From the NCBI RefSeq assembly GCF_023155805.1, contig NZ_JAKNUW010000002.1, positions 22,993 to 86,992 of the forward strand: a DNA stretch of 64,000 bases. The letters are read 5' to 3'. This DNA is from Micrococcus lacusdianchii. GTDB lineage: Bacteria > Actinomycetota > Actinomycetes > Actinomycetales > Micrococcaceae. Of this stretch, positions 53,868 through 63,284 are shown in pieces. Within the stretch, counting starts at the first letter, position 1, and every line of letters begins with the position of its first letter. The notes beneath the pieces were generated by a model. That model was not told the DNA's origin and searched no databases. It saw nothing but the letters and a program-made list of their open reading frames with translations. The position numbers and the translations under genes are program-made.

Positions 53868-53890
53868 CGCGGACCGGCCGCGGGAGGGGC

Positions 53891-53896
53891 TAGGGT
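53891..53896 (+). promoter_or_regulatory. -10 box, leaderless start of ABC-2 exporter operon
   Basis: TAGGGT, 8 bases before the GTG at 53905. An ATG at 53903 is immediately followed by a stop (ATGTGA), so GTG is the start. Confidence 0.5.
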
Positions 53897-53904
53897 GGCC
53901 CGAT

Positions 53905-54909
53905 GTGAGCCACCCCACCCCTGCCGCGGCCGTCATGTCCTCTGCCGACGCCGAGCCGCCCCTCGTCATCCGTGCCCGCGGCCTGCGCAAGCACTACGGC
54001 GACTTCCATGCCGTGAAGGGCATCGACCTCGAGGTGCGGCCAGGGGAGTGCTTCGGCCTGCTCGGCCCGAACGGGGCCGGCAAGTCCACCACCATGCGGA
54101 TGCTGGCCGGCACCTCGCAGCGCACCGCGGGCGAGCTGACGATCCTCGGGATCGACCCGGAGGAGGACGGCCCGGCCGTCCGGGCGCATCTGGGCGTGGT
54201 ACCGCAGCAGGACACCCTGGACGAGGAGCTCACCGCCCGGGAGAACATCCTGATCTACGGCCGCTACTTCGGCCTGCCCTACTCCTACCTGCGTCCCAAG
54301 GCGGACGAGCTGCTCGCCTTCGCCCAGCTCACCGAGAAGGCCGACGCGAAGGTCACCGACCTCTCCGGCGGCATGAAGCGGCGCCTCGTGATCGCCCGCG
54401 CGCTGGTGAACGAGCCCGCCCTGTTCCTGCTCGATGAGCCCACCACCGGCCTGGACCCGCAGGCGCGGCACACCCTCTGGGACCGCCTCTACCGGCTCAA
54501 GGAGCGCGGCACCACGCTGCTGCTCACCACGCACTACATGGACGAGGCCGAGCAGCTGTGCGACCGCCTCGTGGTGGTGGACGGCGGCGAGATCATGGCC
54601 TCCGGCACCCCGGCCGAGCTCATCCGCGAGCACGCCTCCCGCGAGGTCCTCGAGGCGCGCTTCGGCGCGGACCGCAACGAGGCCGCCGCCCGGGCCGTCC
54701 AGGCCCATGCGGGCGAGGGCGTGGTGCACCGCGTGGAGGTGCTCCCGGACCGCGTGCTGATCTACGCCGCGCACGCCGACGACCTGCACGGGGTGGTCCA
54801 GCGACTCGTGGACGACGGCGCCGTCCCCGCCCCCGTGACGACCCTGACCCGCCGCGCGAGCCTCGAGGACGTGTTCCTCATCCTCACCGGCCGCACTCTG
54901 GTGGACTGA
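53905..54909 (+). CDS. ABC-2 type exporter ATPase (DrrA/NodI-like)
   Basis: 334 residues, GTG start. Walker A GPNGAGKST near 54-62, Q-loop VVPQQDTLDEELTARENI, signature LSGGMKRRLVIARAL, Walker B LFLLDEPTTGLDPQARH, H-loop LLLTTHYMDEAEQLCDRL, then a C-terminal DUF4162-like domain (LEARFGADRNEAAARAVQAHA...), ending RRASLEDVFLILTGRTL. NodI-type sequence. Pairs with the fused permease 3 bases downstream. Possible substrates are lipids, glycans or drugs; unknown. Confidence 0.93.
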   Translation: MSHPTPAAAVMSSADAEPPLVIRARGLRKHYGDFHAVKGIDLEVRPGECFGLLGPNGAGKSTTMRMLAGTSQRTAGELTILGIDPEEDGPAVRAHLGVVPQQDTLDEELTARENILIYGRYFGLPYSYLRPKADELLAFAQLTEKADAKVTDLSGGMKRRLVIARALVNEPALFLLDEPTTGLDPQARHTLWDRLYRLKERGTTLLLTTHYMDEAEQLCDRLVVVDGGEIMASGTPAELIREHASREVLEARFGADRNEAAARAVQAHAGEGVVHRVEVLPDRVLIYAAHADDLHGVVQRLVDDGAVPAPVTTLTRRASLEDVFLILTGRTLVD

Positions 54910-54912
54910 GCC

Positions 54913-56748
54913 GTGGCCGCCACCACGACGCCGCCGCCCGCCGCCTCCGGCGGCGCACCCGCTCCGTTGCGCCCTCCCCACACCCCCGCCGAGTCCGCGG
55001 AGCGCGTGAAGCGCCGCGGGGCCCTGTACGTCGCGGAACACCAGCTGCGGAACATGCGCCGGTACGGCTCGGTGCTGATCGTCGGTGCACTCGGCGAGCC
55101 GGTGCTCTACCTGCTCGCCATGGGCCTGGGCATGGCCCAGCTGTTCGGCGGCGGCATGCCGCAGGAAGCACTGGGAGGGGTGTCCTACGTGGCGTTCCTC
55201 GCGCCGGCGCTCCTGGCCTCGGGCGCCCTCATGACGGCGGCCGTGGAGTTCTCCTACCCGGTGATGGGCGGGTTCCAGTGGCACCGCACCTACTACGCGG
55301 CGCAGGCCACCCCGCTGTCCCCGGCACAGATCGCGCTCGGCCACCTCGGTGCGGTCAGCCTGAGGTTCGTGTTCCAGGCGCTCGTGTTCTTCCTGGTCAT
55401 GCTCGCCTTCGGCGTCGTCCACAGCCCGTGGGGCTGGGTGCAGATCCTCACCGCGACCCTCGGCGGACTGGCGGTCGGCGCCCCGATCATGGCGTTCGCC
55501 GCCTCCCTGAAGGAGGACAGGGGGCAGTTCGCCACGCTGCAGCGGCTCGTGATCATGCCGCTGTTCCTCTTCTCCGCCACGTTCTACCCGCTCGAGGCGC
55601 TGCCCGTCTGGCTGCGCTGGATCGGCTGGATCTCCCCGCAGTGGCACGCCGCCCAGCTCGGGCGCGTGCTCTCCTACGGCATGGCCGAGCCGGCGTGGCT
55701 GACGGTCCTCCACCTCGTGGTCCTGCTGGTCCTGGCCGTGGGCGGCGCGTGGCTGGCCGCGCGCATCTACACGCGCCGGCTCGGCTGGCGGCCGGGGACC
55801 CCGGACCGCGACGCCCTCGCGCGCCCCCGCGCCGACCGCGCGTCGCGCCTGGGGCGGCGCGCCGAGGTGAGCGTGTCCGACGGGTCGGGGACAGCGTCGT
55901 CGTCCGTGGTGCGGGAGCACGCGGCCGGGGTGCCGCCCATGCCGGAGATCACGCTGCGCCGGGGGCCGCTGGCGGGCCTGTACTCCGGCAACGTCCGCGC
56001 GGTGATGGAGCGGGCGTTCCTGAGCCTGCGGTCCAACAACTGGGTGGTGTTCGCCTCCGGCTTCGTCGAGCCGGTCCTGTACCTGGCGTCCATGGGGATC
56101 GGCCTGGGGGCCCTCGTGGGGTACGTGCCCGGCCCGGACGGCACGCCCGTCCCGTACGGCATGTACATCGCCCCGGCCCTGCTGGCGGTGTCCGCCATGA
56201 ACGGCGCCATCTACGACTCCACCTGGAACGTGTTCTTCAAGCTGCGCTACGCGAAGACGTACCAGACCATGCTCGCCACGCGCCTGGGCCCGCTGGATGT
56301 CGCCCTCGGGGAGATCGCCATGGCGCTCCTGCGCGGGCTGATCTACGCGGTGGGGTTCCTGGTCGTCATGACGCTGGGCGGGCTGGTGACCTCGTGGACC
56401 GCGGTGCTGATGGTCCCGGGCGCCCTGCTCGTGGCGCTGGCGTTCGCGTCCCTCGGCATGGCGGTCACCAGCTTCCTGAAGACGTTCCAGCACATGGACT
56501 GGATCCAGATCGTGCTGATGCCGATGTTCCTCTTCTCCGCCACGTTCTTCCCCCTGAGCGTGTACCCGCAGCCCCTCCAGTGGGTGATCCAGGTGTTCCC
56601 GCTGTGGCACGCGGTCGAGCTCATGCGTGCGCTCGCGGTCGGAGCGCTCTCCTGGGGGACCGCGGGCCACGCCCTGTACTTCGTGGTGATGTCCGCCGTC
56701 GGAGTGTGGCTCACCGCGCGTCGGCTGCGCGCCCTGTTCCTGCGCTGA
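54913..56748 (+). CDS. Fused tandem ABC-2 permease (two NodJ-like domains)
   Basis: 611 residues, GTG start 3 bases after the ATPase stop. Two complete ABC-2 membrane domains in one chain: residues about 35-295 (ALYVAEHQLRNMRRYGSVLIVGALGEPVLYLLAMGLGM ... LFLFSATFYPLEALPVWLRWIGWISPQWHAAQLGR) and about 355-611 (AVMERAFLSLRSNNWVVFASGFVEPVLYLASMGIGLG ... MFLFSATFFPLSVYPQPLQWVIQVFPLWHAVELMR). A charged linker of about 60 residues joins them. In related actinobacteria these are usually two adjacent genes. Six helices per half gives an even number, so the fusion keeps topology. The last 38 bases overlap the convergent MFS gene. Confidence 0.9.
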   Translation: MAATTTPPPAASGGAPAPLRPPHTPAESAERVKRRGALYVAEHQLRNMRRYGSVLIVGALGEPVLYLLAMGLGMAQLFGGGMPQEALGGVSYVAFLAPALLASGALMTAAVEFSYPVMGGFQWHRTYYAAQATPLSPAQIALGHLGAVSLRFVFQALVFFLVMLAFGVVHSPWGWVQILTATLGGLAVGAPIMAFAASLKEDRGQFATLQRLVIMPLFLFSATFYPLEALPVWLRWIGWISPQWHAAQLGRVLSYGMAEPAWLTVLHLVVLLVLAVGGAWLAARIYTRRLGWRPGTPDRDALARPRADRASRLGRRAEVSVSDGSGTASSSVVREHAAGVPPMPEITLRRGPLAGLYSGNVRAVMERAFLSLRSNNWVVFASGFVEPVLYLASMGIGLGALVGYVPGPDGTPVPYGMYIAPALLAVSAMNGAIYDSTWNVFFKLRYAKTYQTMLATRLGPLDVALGEIAMALLRGLIYAVGFLVVMTLGGLVTSWTAVLMVPGALLVALAFASLGMAVTSFLKTFQHMDWIQIVLMPMFLFSATFFPLSVYPQPLQWVIQVFPLWHAVELMRALAVGALSWGTAGHALYFVVMSAVGVWLTARRLRALFLR

Positions 56749-58240
56749 CGCCCGCGGCGCGGTCCCGGCGACGCCGGCGCACCAGGTCCGCGAGTGCGAT
56801 CGCCGTCGTCACGGCCCAGGACACCCCCACCAGGAGCAGGGCGACGGAGGCGGCGTGCGCGTGCGCGACGGCGGAGGGCGTCCCGCTCGCGGCAGCCTCG
56901 GCCGAGCCGAGGGTGCCGTAGAACGCTCCCATCACCACGGACAGGCCCAGGGCCGTGCCGGTGCGCTGAGCGGTCTGGGCCACGCCACCGGCGGCGCCGG
57001 CCTCATGCCCCTGGACGTCGTCCATCATGAGCACCTGCGCGGTGGTGAGGATCAGGGCCTGGGAGACGGCCATGACCGCGAGCGCCCCGGCCACGGTCCA
57101 GGGGCTCCACTGCTCGGCCGCGGAGCGTTCGACGGTCTGCCAGAGCAGCACCAGCGAGACCAGGCCCACCACGCCGCCGAGGGCCACGAGGCGGGGCCCG
57201 TGCCGCTGCACGCGGGCGCCGGCCCACGGGGAGAGCCCGGCCTGCACGGCGGCGCCGGGCAGGGTGGCCAGCCCGGAGGCGAGCGCGGTGAACTCCAGGC
57301 CCTGCTGGAGGAACACGGCCGTCACCGCGAACACGGCGGGCATGGTCGCCAGGAACAGGGTGGTCTCCGCGGCGCCGATGGTGAAGGACGCGCGGCGGAA
57401 CAGCGCAGGGTCCACCATGGGGGCGACCCCGGTGCGGGCCTCGGTGGCCTTCACGCGGCGCTCCCACAGCCACCACGCGGCGCCGAGGACGGCCGCGGCG
57501 GCCAGCAGCCACCCCGTGCCGGGGACGATGAACGGCACCATGAGGGACACGCTGGCGGCGCCGAGGAGGACGGCGCCCACCGGGTCCAGCGCCGCCAGGC
57601 CGGCGCGGGCCGAGGCGGCCGCGCCCCGCGCGCGGGTGTCCGGGGCCAGCCACAGCGCGCCCATGAGGATCGCGAGCAGGCCCACCGGGGCGTTCATGAG
57701 GAAGGTGCCGCGCCAGCCCCACGCGGGTCCCAGGGTGCCGATGAGCACACCGCCCAGCAGAGGACCCGCGGCGACGCCGAGCCCCACGACCATGCCGAAC
57801 AGACCGTAGGCCCGCCCCCGGACGCGGCCGGTGAAGTGGGTCTGGATGAAGCCGATCACCTGCGGGTTGAACACGCCCGCGCCCACGCCCGTCAGGAGGC
57901 GGCCGATGGTGAGCCACACCGGGTTCGGTGCCAGGCCGGACACGAGCGAGCCGAGCACGTAGAGCGAGATCCCCGCCAGGAACAGCGGCCTGCGTCCCCA
58001 CAGGTCCCCCGCCCGGCCCGCGGCCACCAGGACGACGCCGAACGTCAGCGTGTACCCGGACAGCACCCACTGCAGGTCCGCGGGGGAGGCGCCGAGGTCC
58101 CGCTCGATGGCCGGCAGGGCCACGTTCACCACGGACACGCTCATCAGGGCCAGGAACAGCGGGATGAGCAGGACCGTCAGCATGCGGCGCTGGCCGGCGG
58201 TGAACGCGGCGGCGGAGGTCGGGGAGGGGGCGGGGGTCAC
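56711..58240 (-). CDS. MFS drug exporter, DHA2 (EmrB/QacA) type
   Basis: 509 residues, GTG start. Fourteen helices expected. TM1 VLLIPLFLALMSVSVVNVALPAIERDLGASPADLQWVLSGYTL is the DHA2 signature, with loop AGRAGDLWGRRPLFLAGISLY (motif A) and RLLTGVGAGVFNPQVIGFIQ, and motif C GLGVAAGPLLGGVL. C-terminal tail DLVRRRRRDRAAGVSAGTGRA. Exports drugs or metabolites by proton antiport; substrate unknown. No TetR gene adjacent. The 3' end runs 38 bases into the convergent permease gene. Predicted leaderless. Confidence 0.9.
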   Translation of the reverse strand: MTPAPSPTSAAAFTAGQRRMLTVLLIPLFLALMSVSVVNVALPAIERDLGASPADLQWVLSGYTLTFGVVLVAAGRAGDLWGRRPLFLAGISLYVLGSLVSGLAPNPVWLTIGRLLTGVGAGVFNPQVIGFIQTHFTGRVRGRAYGLFGMVVGLGVAAGPLLGGVLIGTLGPAWGWRGTFLMNAPVGLLAILMGALWLAPDTRARGAAASARAGLAALDPVGAVLLGAASVSLMVPFIVPGTGWLLAAAAVLGAAWWLWERRVKATEARTGVAPMVDPALFRRASFTIGAAETTLFLATMPAVFAVTAVFLQQGLEFTALASGLATLPGAAVQAGLSPWAGARVQRHGPRLVALGGVVGLVSLVLLWQTVERSAAEQWSPWTVAGALAVMAVSQALILTTAQVLMMDDVQGHEAGAAGGVAQTAQRTGTALGLSVVMGAFYGTLGSAEAAASGTPSAVAHAHAASVALLLVGVSWAVTTAIALADLVRRRRRDRAAGVSAGTGRAADAR

Positions 58241-58246
58241 CGGCCC

Positions 58247-58252
58247 AGCCTA
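58247..58252 (-). promoter_or_regulatory. -10 box, leaderless start of DHA2 pump
   Basis: TAGGCT on the minus strand, 6 bases before the GTG at 58240. Confidence 0.55.
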
Positions 58253-58358
58253 GGCCCGGCGGGCGGGCGCTACGCCGACCGCGGCCGTCGATTCGGAGCC
58301 GGGCACGCCGGTGCGGGATGATGGGGGCGAGTCCGTCGTCCACTGGAGGAGCACGCCC

Positions 58359-58907
58359 ATGCCCCCGAGCATCCCGTCCGGGTCCCGCCCCGCCGCCGCC
58401 CCGCGCGCCGGCCTGGCGATCGGCTCGACCGGCTTCACGGTGATGATCATCGTGCTGCTGGTAGCCATCGTCTTCGCGGCCAACGCCAACGACCTCATCG
58501 GCTGGCTGGTGGTCGCGATCGCCGCCGCCTGGCTGGTGTTCGCCGTCCTGGTGTTCCTGCAGGTCCGCCAGGGGGTGCGCTCCGCCTCCCAGAAGGTGGA
58601 CCGGACGGTGGAGCAGATGCGCTCGGACGCGGCCGCCCTGCGCGGCCCGCAGCGGCCCGCACCCGCCGCGGCCGGCCCCGCCGCCGCCGACCCGATGCGG
58701 GACACCAAGCTGGACCACTCCTTCAAGATCGTCCAGGTGCAGGCGCGCGTGGTGAAGGAGCAGCTCGACGCCGCCGACGGCGCGGACCGGGAGATGGTGG
58801 ACCGCGCTCTCGAGACCATCCAGATCACCGCGTCCAACGCGCGGGACATGATCAAGGAGGGACGCGGGGAGTCCGAGGGCCCCGTGGCCGGGACGGTGGT
58901 GTCCTGA
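58359..58907 (+). CDS. Membrane protein with two TM helices and helical tail
   Basis: 182 residues from ATG 58359, supported by GGAGGA 8 bases upstream. After a Pro/Ser-rich N terminus, two helices (about 24-45 and 49-70) lead into a cytoplasmic part. It contains a heptad-like stretch (RQGVRSASQKVDRTVEQMRSD), an Ala/Pro linker, and a helical end (DHSFKIVQVQARVVKEQLDAADGADREMVDRALETIQITASNARDMI) that could form a coiled coil. No family recognised. The TGA overlaps the xthA ATG by one base, so it is co-translated with xthA. Confidence 0.72.
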   Translation: MPPSIPSGSRPAAAPRAGLAIGSTGFTVMIIVLLVAIVFAANANDLIGWLVVAIAAAWLVFAVLVFLQVRQGVRSASQKVDRTVEQMRSDAAALRGPQRPAPAAAGPAAADPMRDTKLDHSFKIVQVQARVVKEQLDAADGADREMVDRALETIQITASNARDMIKEGRGESEGPVAGTVVS

Positions 58908-59830
58908 TGGCCGGGCAGGCCCCCGCGAGGAACCCCGCGCATCCGCCGGAGCCGGCCCCGGGTGAGCCGGTGGTGCACGCCAATGCCGGCGCCCCCAAGG
59001 CGGACGGCGCCGTGCGCGTGGCCACCGTGAACGTCAACGGCCTGCGCGCCTCCCACCGCAAGGGCATGACCGGCTGGTTCGCCGGCCGCGGCGTGGACGT
59101 GCTCACGATGCAGGAGGTCCGCGCGCCCCGCGCGATCGTGGACACGCTCGTCCCGGAGATCGTGGGCCAGGAGTGGGACGAGGTCCATGTGGCGGACGCC
59201 GAGGCGGAGGCCAAGGGCCGGGCCGGCGTCGCGATCGCCTCGCGCTTCCCCCTCGAGCAGGTGCGCACCGGCATCGCCGACGCGGAGGGCTACTTCGACG
59301 CGGCCGGGCGCTGGATCGAGGCGGACGTGCGCCTGCCGGACGGCACGCTGCTGACCGTGGTGTCCGCGTACGTGCACTCGGGCGAGGCCGGCACCCCGAA
59401 GCAGGACGACAAGTACCGCTTCCTGGACGAGATGACCCGCCGCCTCGGCGAGCTCGCCGCCCAGGACCACCCCGCGCTCGTCACGGGCGATCTCAACGTG
59501 GGCCACACCGAGCGGGACATCAAGAACTGGAAGGGCAACGTGACGAAGGCGGGCTTCCTCCCCGAGGAGCGGGCCTACTTCGACCGGTTCTTCGGCGAGC
59601 TGGGCTTCACGGACGTGGGCCGCGCCCAGGCCGGGGACGTCCCCGGCCCGTACACGTGGTGGTCCATGCGCGGCAAGGCGTTCGACAACGACGCCGGCTG
59701 GCGCATCGACTACCACATGGCCACCGCGGACCTCGCCGCGCGGGCGACCTCCGCCGTCGTGGACCGCGCCCCCACGTGGGGCACCCGCTTCTCCGACCAC
59801 GCCCCGCTCGTGGCCGACTACCAGTTCTGA
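58907..59830 (+). CDS. xthA: Exodeoxyribonuclease III
   Basis: 307 residues. AP endonuclease and 3'-phosphatase of base excision repair. The first about 35 residues are a Pro-rich extension before [18 protein letters not shown]. Catalytic set: LTMQEVRAP (Glu metal ligand), [16 protein letters not shown] (Tyr), [19 protein letters not shown] (Asp-x-Asn), [29 protein letters not shown] and the C-terminal [14 protein letters not shown] (Asp-His). trpS follows after 20 bases. Confidence 0.95.
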   Translation: MAGQAPARNPAHPPEPAPGEPVVHANAGAPKADGAVRVATVNVNGLRASHRKGMTGWFAGRGVDVLTMQEVRAPRAIVDTLVPEIVGQEWDEVHVADAEAEAKGRAGVAIASRFPLEQVRTGIADAEGYFDAAGRWIEADVRLPDGTLLTVVSAYVHSGEAGTPKQDDKYRFLDEMTRRLGELAAQDHPALVTGDLNVGHTERDIKNWKGNVTKAGFLPEERAYFDRFFGELGFTDVGRAQAGDVPGPYTWWSMRGKAFDNDAGWRIDYHMATADLAARATSAVVDRAPTWGTRFSDHAPLVADYQF

Positions 59831-59850
59831 CCGGCCCGAGGAGGACCACG

Positions 59851-60969
59851 ATGACCGAGCAGACCACCACCGACGCCGCCCCCGACGCCGGCGCGCGCCG
59901 CCCCACCGTCGCGGACGTCCTGGCCCAGGACGCCGCCGCCACCGCCCACCTGGCCGGCGCCTCCGCCCGGCACCGCGTGCTCTCCGGCATGCAGCCCTCG
60001 GCCGACTCCCTGCACCTGGGCAACTACCTGGGCGCGCTCGTGAACTGGGTGACGGTGCAGGAGGACTTCGACGCCTTCTACTTCATCCCCGACCTGCACG
60101 CGATCACCGTCCCGCAGGACCCGGAGGCACTCGCCCAGCGCACGCGCGTGGCGGCGGCCCAGTACATCGCCGGCGGCATCGACCCCGAGCGCTCCGTGCT
60201 GTTCGTGCAGTCCCAGGTGCCCGAGCACGCCCAGCTGGCGTGGGTGCTGACCTGCATGACGGGCATGGGCGAGGCCATGCGCATGACCCAGTTCAAGGAC
60301 AAGGCGGCCAAGCAGGGCCAGGACGCCGCCGGCGTCGGGCTGCTGGCGTACCCCATGCTGATGGCCGCGGACATCCTGCTGTACCAGCCGCACGGCGTGC
60401 CCGTGGGCGACGACCAGCGCCAGCACGTGGAGCTCACCCGCGACCTCGCCCAGCGGTTCAACCACCGCTACGGTGAGACGTTCGTGGTGCCCTCCGGCTT
60501 CTACCCGGAGACCGGGGCGCGCATCTACGACCTGCAGGCCCCGACGTCGAAGATGTCCAAGTCCGCCGCGTCCCCCAACGGGCTGATCAACATCCTCGAA
60601 GAGCCCAAGAGGACCGCCAAGAAGATCAAGTCGGCGGTCACCGACGACGGCACCGAGGTCCGCTTCGACCGCGAGGCCAAGCCCGGCGTGTCCAACCTGC
60701 TGACCATCCTCTCCGCGGTCACCGACACCCCGATCCCCGCGCTCGAGGAGCGCTTCGCGGGCCAGATGTACGGCCACCTCAAGGTGGCGGTGGCGGACGC
60801 CGTCGTCGAGCGCCTGGCCCCCGTGCGCGAGCGCGCCCTGGAGCTGCTGGACGACCCGGCCGAGCTGGACCGCATCCTCGCCGCCGGCGCCGCGAAGGCC
60901 CGCGCCGTGGCCACGCCCGTGCTCGAGGACGTCTACGCCAAGGTCGGCTTCCTGCCGCCGCTGCGCTGA
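59851..60969 (+). CDS. trpS: Tryptophanyl-tRNA synthetase
   Basis: 372 residues from ATG 59851 with GAGGAGG upstream. Class I synthetase with N-terminal extension of about 40 residues; [19 protein letters not shown] holds the HIGH-type motif, [29 protein letters not shown] the tryptophan site, and [15 protein letters not shown] the KMSKS loop at about 234-238. Co-oriented with xthA and followed by a strong terminator. Confidence 0.97.
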   Translation: MTEQTTTDAAPDAGARRPTVADVLAQDAAATAHLAGASARHRVLSGMQPSADSLHLGNYLGALVNWVTVQEDFDAFYFIPDLHAITVPQDPEALAQRTRVAAAQYIAGGIDPERSVLFVQSQVPEHAQLAWVLTCMTGMGEAMRMTQFKDKAAKQGQDAAGVGLLAYPMLMAADILLYQPHGVPVGDDQRQHVELTRDLAQRFNHRYGETFVVPSGFYPETGARIYDLQAPTSKMSKSAASPNGLINILEEPKRTAKKIKSAVTDDGTEVRFDREAKPGVSNLLTILSAVTDTPIPALEERFAGQMYGHLKVAVADAVVERLAPVRERALELLDDPAELDRILAAGAAKARAVATPVLEDVYAKVGFLPPLR

Positions 60970-60991
60970 GCCGGACCGCACCGGCCCCCCG

Positions 60992-61035
60992 ACGACGGCC
61001 TGCGCCCCCGACCTGCGGGGGACGCGGGCCGTCGT
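60992..61035 (+). terminator. Terminator after trpS
   Basis: 9-bp outer stem (60992-61000 with 61027-61035) plus an inner CCCCCG/CGGGGG stem, followed by a short T run (GTTTC). The best U-tailed terminator in the window. Confidence 0.85.
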
Positions 61036-61150
61036 GTTTCTCCGACTCGAGGCGGAGGCGGCGGCACGTGCGCGGCTGTCAGGATGGATGCACCGCCCCC
61101 GCTCCCGCCGCAGCGGGGGCGAGCCCCACCGACAGAGGAGTGCCGGAGCC

Positions 61151-61945
61151 ATGTCCACCGCAGTCGCGACCCCCGGGGTCGCCGAGGTCCCGCCCGGGGC
61201 CGAACCCGTCCTGGAGACGGAGAACCTCGTCAAGGTCTACGGCCGCGGGGCGTCCCGCTTCGACGCCCTGAAGGGCATCACCCTGCAGATCCAGCGCGGC
61301 GAGTCCCTGGCCGTCGTCGGCAAGTCCGGCTCCGGCAAGTCCACCCTGATGCACCTGCTGGCGCTGCTGGACCAGCCCTCCGCCGGCGTCGTCGCGATGG
61401 ACGGCCGTCCCGTCTCCCAGCTCAAGGCCGCGGAGATCTCCCAGCTGCGCAACGAGCGGTTCGGCTTCGTGTTCCAGCAGTTCTTCCTGAACCCGAACCA
61501 GACGGTCCTGGAGAACACCGTGCTGCCGCTGAAGATCGCCGGCGTGGGCCGGGCCGAACGCACCCGCCGCGGCATGGCGGTGCTCGAGCGGCTCGAACTC
61601 GCGGACAAGGCGAAGAACAAGGCCACGGACCTCTCCGGCGGCCAGAAGCAGCGCGTGTGCATCGCCCGCGCCCTGGTCAACGAGCCCACCGTGCTCTTCG
61701 CGGACGAGCCCACCGGCAACCTGGACTCCGCCACCTCCGCGGCCGTGGAGGACATCCTCTTCGGCCTGCACCGGGAGGAGGGCATCACCCTCGTGGTGGT
61801 CACGCACGACGACGACCTCGCGGCCAGGTGCGGCCGTCGCCTCGAGATGCAGGACGGCCGGATCGTCTCCGACGAGCGCGCCGGCTCCCTGGTCGGCGCG
61901 TCGTCCGCCGCCCCCGGCCCGACCGGGACGGAGGCGCGCGCGTGA
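61151..61945 (+). CDS. MacB/LolD-like ABC transporter ATPase
   Basis: 264 residues from ATG 61151 with GAGGAGT upstream. VLETENLVKVYGRGASRFDALKGITLQI, Walker A GKSGSGKST, Q-loop FVFQQFFLNPNQTVLENT, signature LSGGQKQRVCIARALVNEP, Walker B VLFADEPTGNLDSATS, H-loop VVTHDDDLAARC. Type VII ABC (MacB, LolD, FtsE group). Works with the downstream permease, whose GTG overlaps its stop by 4 bases. Substrate unknown; such pairs export peptides, drugs or act in envelope stress. Confidence 0.93.
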   Translation: MSTAVATPGVAEVPPGAEPVLETENLVKVYGRGASRFDALKGITLQIQRGESLAVVGKSGSGKSTLMHLLALLDQPSAGVVAMDGRPVSQLKAAEISQLRNERFGFVFQQFFLNPNQTVLENTVLPLKIAGVGRAERTRRGMAVLERLELADKAKNKATDLSGGQKQRVCIARALVNEPTVLFADEPTGNLDSATSAAVEDILFGLHREEGITLVVVTHDDDLAARCGRRLEMQDGRIVSDERAGSLVGASSAAPGPTGTEARA

Positions 61946-63228
61946 AGGCCCTGGACCTGGCCGGGACGGCCGTGACCAACACCCTGCGCTCGAAGCTGCG
62001 CACGTTCCTCACCGTGATCGCGATCGTGATCGGCGCGTTCACCCTGACGCTGACCAGCGGTCTGGGCACCGGCATCAACAAGTACGTGGACACCATGGTG
62101 GAGGGCTTCGGGGCCCCCGACGAGCTGACCGTCTCGAAGCAGGCGGACGGGGTCTCCACGGTGGCCGGCGGCGAGCCCACCGAGTACGACCCGGACGCGG
62201 CGGCCTCGGGGGAGATGTTCGGCCTGCCCCTGCTCACCCAGGAGGACCTGGACGCCATCCGCGCCACCGAGCACGTGACGGACGTGGAGACCGCCCGCCT
62301 CGTGGAGCCCGACTACATCGAGGGCGAGGACGGCCGGAAGTGGGAGGTGCCGCTCATGGGCTCCTCCTTCGAGATCGACATGCTCTCCCTCGCCGCGGGC
62401 CGCGCGCCCGCCGCGGAGGGCGACGCCCTCGAGGTGACGGTGCCGGCCGACTGGGTGGAGTCCCTCGGCGGTGTCGCGCCCGATGACGTGCTGGGCCAGG
62501 AGGTCACCCTCGTGGCCTCCGACCCGCTGGGTGCGCAGTCCGGCGTGGACGCCATCGTGGTCGGCGTGACCGAGCAGGTGGCCTCCGGGTCCGGCTCGGG
62601 CCCCGTGCCCTCCCCGGAGCTCGAGCAGCGGCTGCACGACGTGACCACGCAGGGCCTGCCCGAGGAGCAGCGGAACACGTACTTCCAGGCCACCGTCACG
62701 GTGGAGGGCATGCCGGAGAACGAGGCCGCCGTGAAGGCGGCCCTCGGCGAGCAGGGCTACCAGGCGCAGACCCTCGAGGACCAGCTGGGCGTGATCCGCG
62801 GGATCATCGACGCGGTCACCTGGGTGCTCAACGGATTCGCGCTCATCGCCCTGCTGGCGGCGAGCTTCGGCATCATCAACACCCTGCTCATGGCCGTGCA
62901 AGAGCGCACCCGGGAGATCGGCCTGATGAAGGCGCTCGGCATGACCGGGGGGAAGATCTTCGGCCTGTTCTCGCTCGAGGCCGTGGTCATCGGCCTGCTG
63001 GGCTCCCTGATCGGTGTGGGCCTCGGCGTGGCCGTCGGCCTGGTGGCCAACCAGGTCCTCACGCAGGGCGTGCTCAGCGGGGTGACGGGCCTGGTCCTGT
63101 TCGCCGTGAACCCGTGGGCGCTCCTGCTGATCATCGGCCTGATCGTGGCCATCGCCTTCCTGGCCGGCACCCTGCCCGCCGCCCGTGCCGCCCGCAAGGA
63201 CCCCATCGAGGCCCTGCGCCACGAGTGA
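61942..63228 (+). CDS. MacB/FtsX-type ABC permease
   Basis: 428 residues, GTG start. TM1 about 14-38 (NTLRSKLRTFLTVIAIVIGAFTLTLTSG), a large extracytoplasmic MacB-PCD domain of about 240 residues (acidic), then an FtsX domain with three helices (IALLAASFGIINTLLMAVQERTREIGLMKALGMTG, LEAVVIGLLGSLIGVGLGVAVGL, NPWALLLIIGLIVAIAFLAGTLPAARAARKDPIEALRHE). The ending is the family signature. Four TM helices, forming a dimer with the ATPase pair. Predicted to move substrate across the membrane by mechanotransmission, as for MacB. Confidence 0.93.
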   Translation: MKALDLAGTAVTNTLRSKLRTFLTVIAIVIGAFTLTLTSGLGTGINKYVDTMVEGFGAPDELTVSKQADGVSTVAGGEPTEYDPDAAASGEMFGLPLLTQEDLDAIRATEHVTDVETARLVEPDYIEGEDGRKWEVPLMGSSFEIDMLSLAAGRAPAAEGDALEVTVPADWVESLGGVAPDDVLGQEVTLVASDPLGAQSGVDAIVVGVTEQVASGSGSGPVPSPELEQRLHDVTTQGLPEEQRNTYFQATVTVEGMPENEAAVKAALGEQGYQAQTLEDQLGVIRGIIDAVTWVLNGFALIALLAASFGIINTLLMAVQERTREIGLMKALGMTGGKIFGLFSLEAVVIGLLGSLIGVGLGVAVGLVANQVLTQGVLSGVTGLVLFAVNPWALLLIIGLIVAIAFLAGTLPAARAARKDPIEALRHE

Positions 63229-63284
63229 TCCGCACCGGCACCCGGCCACCCTCCACCCCATCGCACCCCGAGAGCAGAGAGACC

